Shown: positions 61,258-64,000 of the stretch, piece by piece | How the letters are laid out: each line of letters begins with the position of its first letter | How positions within the stretch are numbered: position 1 is the stretch's first letter | Assembly (NCBI GenBank): GCA_905221205.1 | Contig: CAJNCG010000001.1 | Coordinates: 1-64,000, forward strand | Direction of reading: 5' to 3' | DNA length: 64,000 nucleotides | Origin: a bacterium | GTDB lineage: Bacteria > Bacillota > Bacilli > Lactobacillales > Streptococcaceae | Position numbers and translations under genes: made by a program | Notes under the pieces: generated by a model | What the model was told of the DNA's origin: nothing | Databases searched by the model: none | Seen by the model: only the letters and a program-made list of their open reading frames with translations

Positions 61258-61764
61258 GTGACAGATAAGTTAACGCAAAGACAAGAAAAATTTGTTCAAG
61301 GACTAGTGGCTGGACTATCTCAAAGAAAAGCATATAAAGAGGCTTATAACGCCTAAAAGATGGCTGATAGTACGATAGATTCAAGGGCTAGTAAGTTGCT
61401 GAAAGAGTATAAGATTAATACAAGGTACAGAGAGTTATTAAAAGAGTTTTCAAACCGTGCTTTGTGGTCAAGAGAACAGGCTTTTAATGAGTATGAATGG
61501 CTAAAAAATAAAGCTAAATCTGAAATTATCGAAAGTGGATTGAGATCTAGTAATTTTAATGCCTTTCTTTCTGCTTTGCATGGGATGAATAATAGCGCTT
61601 TTCGTGATTTGGAGTTGCTGGACGAGAAGTTGCGAGCAGAAATCAGTGTGATTAAGAGTAACATCCATCAAGAAACTCCAGTTAAGGATGATAAATTTAT
61701 AGAGGCCATGAGCGCAATGGTTGAATCCGTCTGGGAAGATGAGATTCAAAAGGAAAAGCCTTAG
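61258..61764 (+). pseudogene. Terminase small subunit (TerS), interrupted by in-frame TAA
   Basis: A GTG start at 61258, 7 bp after AGGAGGTG, gives MTDKLTQRQEKFVQGLVAGL... ending at TAA 61354-61356 after YKEAYNA. The frame continues KMADSTIDSRASKLLKEYKI... for 136 codons to TAG. N-terminal LTQRQEKFVQ and AYKEAYN...STIDSRASKLL are hallmark of the HTH DNA-recognition domain of phage small terminases. Without the stop it would be 168 aa, a normal length. PICI TerS redirects helper packaging to island DNA. The remaining ATG 61360 lacks a ribosome site and the recognition start, so packaging by this protein is probably lost. Confidence 0.82.
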
Positions 61765-61842
61765 AATACGAAAAAAACCAGCACAGGGCTGACTCTCATG
61801 GTATGGTTTCGCATAACTATTATATCATGAAGGAGCGCTAAA

Positions 61843-62595
61843 ATGACCACTGGTGAAGTAGAAAAGAAGCTAAAAAGCATTAAAAAACTTGATAAAGCAA
61901 TTCATAACCTAGACTTGAAGATCAGCAATCTGGAAAAAGGGGCGGTATACTCACAAGCGCAGTTTGAACAACGGATAAAATCCAGCAAAGTTAATAGCAC
62001 AGAGGAAAGACTTATCAATGCTTTGCAGTTAAAAGACCAAATGATGGAACAGCTTCAAAACTTAATTATGGAACGCTACGAGGCATTGAGGTTTATTGAT
62101 AATCTGAGAAATCCTAATGAGTGGGTAGTGATAACGATGGTTTACGTCAACCACTACACTATAGATAGAGTATGTAGAGAGTTGCACAAGTCCAAAAAGG
62201 TAGTATACAGACTAAAGAAACAGGCCTTAGAATGCTTGTCAGAGGTGTTGAAGCCAATCAATGCAGAAGAGACAACAAAGCAGGCATACAGATTTCTGAA
62301 AAGCTATCATTCACTAGTTAAATTGAGCCTAGACGGTCAAGATGGAGCGTTTGAAGCCAAAGCGATGGAGATAGTAGGCATGATTGATACTTACAGGGAC
62401 AATCTGGACGATTTACGACGTGAGATATTCGCCAATCTCTTTACAAGACGAACTGGAGAGAGGTTAAAGCTATGGCAATTATACGAGGCGTTAGACATCG
62501 ATAAGGCTCAATATGAGCGCCTCAAGGCTGAGATACTGCTAGACTTTGCTAAAAGCTATCGTGGTGGTGTTTTGTTGAGAAATGTTGAGAATTAA
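61843..62595 (+). CDS. ArpU/RinA-like phage transcription regulator
   Basis: The 250-aa protein has a coiled N-terminal part and a sigma-region-4-like HTH at ~110-160 (NPNEWVVITMVYVNHYTIDR, ELHKSKKVVYRLKKQALECL), as in DUF1492/ArpU/RinA regulators of late phage genes. The C-terminal ~90 residues are helical and not recognised. AAGGAGCG precedes the ATG. In phages such proteins switch on packaging genes; in the island it may regulate terS or the helper. Confidence 0.72.
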   Translation: MTTGEVEKKLKSIKKLDKAIHNLDLKISNLEKGAVYSQAQFEQRIKSSKVNSTEERLINALQLKDQMMEQLQNLIMERYEALRFIDNLRNPNEWVVITMVYVNHYTIDRVCRELHKSKKVVYRLKKQALECLSEVLKPINAEETTKQAYRFLKSYHSLVKLSLDGQDGAFEAKAMEIVGMIDTYRDNLDDLRREIFANLFTRRTGERLKLWQLYEALDIDKAQYERLKAEILLDFAKSYRGGVLLRNVEN

Positions 62596-62612
62596 GTGAG
62601 GGGGGGACTAAC

Positions 62613-62692
62613 AAGTTCTTACAGATTCCGCCAGTCGGTGAAAAACTAAAAAATGCTCTCTGGGTCTGAAAAGTTCCTACATATTCCACCAG
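62613..62692 (+). repeat. Pair of 22-bp imperfect direct repeats (possible packaging site)
   Basis: AAGTTC-TACA-ATTCC-CCAG repeats at 62613-62634 and 62671-62692 match at 19 of 22 bases, 58 bp apart. They follow the late regulator gene in otherwise gene-poor DNA (62596-62838). Phage cos or pac signals often sit near terminase genes, so a packaging signal is one possibility; an old gene fragment is another (both copies read KFL-x-IPP). Confidence 0.5.
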
Positions 62693-62760
62693 AACGGAGA
62701 GTTAGAAGCATAGTAAGTAGGCGTTTGTGGTGTTTTTTTGAGTAACCCAAACAAAAGTAT

Positions 62761-62791
62761 ATATAATACTTGACATTTATGATATAATACT
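62761..62791 (+). promoter_or_regulatory. Promoter and direct-repeat operator of the Panacea TA-like pair
   Basis: The perfect 10-bp repeat ATATAATACT occurs at 62761-62770 and 62782-62791, 21 bp (two helical turns) apart. The second copy contains an extended -10, TGA-TATAAT (62783-62788). Start codon is 48 bp downstream after AAGGAG. Direct repeats over the promoter fit autoregulation by a TA complex. Confidence 0.6.
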
Positions 62792-62838
62792 CTTGGTAGC
62801 GTACTTTATTTTTGCTAAGTTCATAAGGAGTCTAAGGA

Positions 62839-63348
62839 ATGAAATCGGTAGTATTTGAGGATAAGGATTTTTTGGTACAATTTTTGTACAAATTATTTGA
62901 AAAACCATCTAGAATTAAAATTCAAAAAACGTTATATTTGTTATATGCTTTTTACGGTGCTACTTATGGTAATTTAAATTTAAATGAAGATGAAGAAAAT
63001 GAATTTGTAGGTCAGAATTATCCAAAATATTTGTTTGATGCGAATTTTGAAGCTTGGAGATATGGTCCAGTAGAAAAAGAAGTATATGCAAATGATAAAA
63101 AAGGCCTCTACGAATCAAGAAGTTTAACTGAAGATGATATTGATAGTTTTTTTAACACTGTAGAACTGAATAATATAAAGTCCTTTATAGAGAATATTGT
63201 TTCTCAAACTAAACAAATTGATGACTTTAGTTTGGTAGACAGAACCCATCAAGATAAAGCTTGGCAAACCGTCTATACAGAGGGGCAGAACCATATACCA
63301 ATGGATAACAATAGTATTATACAGGAGTATATTGACGAGTATGTCTGA
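62839..63348 (+). CDS. Panacea/SocA-domain (DUF4065) protein, probable antitoxin
   Basis: The 169-aa protein has the DUF4065 pattern: SRIKIQKTLYLLYAFYGATY in the N-terminus and the hallmark FEAWRYGPVEKEVYA (~73-87). Panacea-domain proteins (SocA, GepA) serve as antitoxins in many two-gene systems on phages and islands. The gene overlaps the next by 8 bp, is very AT-rich and has its own promoter. Pairing suggests that the downstream product is the toxin. Function inferred by family and context. Confidence 0.8.
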   Translation: MKSVVFEDKDFLVQFLYKLFEKPSRIKIQKTLYLLYAFYGATYGNLNLNEDEENEFVGQNYPKYLFDANFEAWRYGPVEKEVYANDKKGLYESRSLTEDDIDSFFNTVELNNIKSFIENIVSQTKQIDDFSLVDRTHQDKAWQTVYTEGQNHIPMDNNSIIQEYIDEYV

Positions 63349-63964
63349 TCTTGAGATATTTAATAATTTATCTGTTGTTATAAAACCTAAAATTTGTGTT
63401 GTTTCAAATAAAGGGTTGGTCGTTAACACGGTCAAGAATCAATATATAAAAGCTCCTAAAGTAAAAACAAAAATTGAAATATCAGATAATGTAACCCAAT
63501 GCTTTAATATACCATCTATTGAGTTTTCTAATTGTTATCCTAGAACATTAGATGAGGGTGCACTTTATCCAAATATTTCAATTGCCTTTGATAAAATAAA
63601 TGAAGATATAGGCATTATAAAAGATAATATGAAAGATGTGTCTATTTCAGGAACACACGAGGGTAGAATAAAGCAGATTTTAAAAAAGTACGTAGATGAT
63701 AATGATTTCGACAATTATTCTGATAATTTTTATAAAAGTGATGTTAAGACAGGGGTACTATTACATGAAAGGGGTAGTTTTAGAGTTATTTCCTTATATT
63801 TTGTTGAACCTTTAACACATAAGCGTCAAAAACATTCTAAGCATAGAATAATAGTTTTGTTTTTTGATCCATATCATCTGTTTATTCCTTCAAAAGATTA
63901 TGGAACAAAAATATATAATGAAATATCAGGGTATTCAGGGGATTGTACATTATTAAAATTATAA
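63341..63964 (+). CDS. Unknown partner of the Panacea protein, candidate toxin
   Basis: The product is 207 aa from ATG 63341 (a TTG at 63332 behind AGGAG could add three residues). I recognise no toxin family. A conserved-looking C-terminal part, RVISLYFVEPLTHKRQKHSK then HRIIVLFFDPYHLFIPSKD, has a basic strand and HxxxxxFDPYH, and a cysteine-containing end (GYSGDCTLLKL). No membrane helix is seen. Translational overlap with the antitoxin-like gene and location at the distal, cargo end of the island support a toxin or defence effector role. Codon use is extremely AT-rich, unlike the host. Confidence 0.6.
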   Translation: MSDLEIFNNLSVVIKPKICVVSNKGLVVNTVKNQYIKAPKVKTKIEISDNVTQCFNIPSIEFSNCYPRTLDEGALYPNISIAFDKINEDIGIIKDNMKDVSISGTHEGRIKQILKKYVDDNDFDNYSDNFYKSDVKTGVLLHERGSFRVISLYFVEPLTHKRQKHSKHRIIVLFFDPYHLFIPSKDYGTKIYNEISGYSGDCTLLKL

Positions 63965-64000
63965 ATCTAACTTTTTGTCTTGACTAGTAAAATATCTGTT

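Larger units (their letters stand above)
51580..64000. mobile_element. Phage-inducible chromosomal island (PICI-like) integrated behind eno; right end outside window
   Basis: The order is int, abi, CI-type repressor on the minus strand, then divergent cro-like gene, small phage genes, excisionase-like HTH gene, primase-helicase, iteron origin, coiled-coil protein, terminase small subunit and ArpU/RinA-like regulator. There is no large terminase, portal, capsid, tail or lysis gene in 12.4 kb, matching Gram-positive PICIs such as SaPI and SpyCI rather than a prophage. Gene overlap, short spacing and AT-rich content contrast with the host genes. I recall an integrase gene also lying after eno in pneumococcus, so the site may be a hot spot. 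The attachment repeats are not identified; the left boundary is approximate. Confidence 0.8.

Noticed and set aside
62770..62788. TTGACA followed by TATAAT upstream of the Panacea gene as a standard promoter pair
   Set aside because: Only 7 bp separate them; a normal promoter needs about 17 bp. The extended -10 (TGA-TATAAT) is the more likely element.
51580..64000. Complete prophage
   Set aside because: No portal, large terminase, capsid, tail, holin or lysin gene is seen, and terS is followed by a regulator and a TA-like pair. The right end is not visible, so this is not absolute.

Overview
The window is chromosomal DNA of a mitis-group Streptococcus (S. mitis / S. oralis / S. pneumoniae relatives). 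This follows from gene content and order rather than any search: walRK-type vicRKX, clusterless mutY, the glgBCDA operon behind pulA and gapN, an eno gene followed by an integrase, and low-GC genes with strong AGGAGG ribosome sites. Protein sequences such as RadC, NADK, VicK, GapN and GlgC look very close to the pneumococcal ones as I remember them. I cannot assign the species.

Positions 1-51,580 are mostly core genome. The left edge holds the C-terminus of a repeat-rich LPXTG surface protein. Then come zwf, a glutamine-type ABC transporter (glnQ plus a double-receptor/permease fusion), a CPBP protease, uvrB, mutX, the niacin pair niaR/niaX, the coenzyme A set coaB-coaC-ECF S component, fhs, pcrA, radC, a glutamine-amidotransferase-like hydrolase, rex, two DUF genes, a cysteine desulfurase and prs. 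These are followed by a CYTH protein divergent from relQ-nadK-rlu-pta, then mutY, vicRKX, a thioredoxin-like gene, pgm, an ABC-F ATPase, an Rgg regulator, an MFS exporter and ligA. The right part of the core is a carbohydrate block: pulA, gapN, glgBCDA (consensus promoter with a cre site just downstream of the -10), a SerB-like phosphatase, glycerate kinase, yueI and eno.

Positions ~51,580-64,000 (running off the right edge) are an integrated element directly behind the eno terminator. Its order is int / abi / CI-like repressor (all leftward), then a divergent tripartite operator, cro-like gene, small phage genes, an excisionase-like HTH gene, a P4/D5-type primase-helicase, an iteron origin, a coiled-coil protein, terminase small subunit and an ArpU/RinA-like regulator. 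There are no capsid, tail or lysis genes, which is the layout of a phage-inducible chromosomal island (PICI) rather than a prophage. Three of its genes appear to be interrupted by in-frame stops (primase-helicase, small terminase, and the gene just upstream of the primase), so the island is probably no longer mobile by itself.

The island carries two intact candidate defence modules. One is an Abi_2/AbiF-family protein with a HEPN R-x4-H motif. A perfect TTGACA-17-TATAAT promoter and a ~60-nt two-hairpin leader RNA ending in a terminator lie directly upstream of it; this resembles the abiF RNA/HEPN toxin arrangement. The other, at the distal end, is a Panacea (SocA/DUF4065) antitoxin-like gene overlapping an unrecognised 208-aa partner, with a 10-bp direct repeat across its promoter. 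These two modules are the most interesting content of the window.
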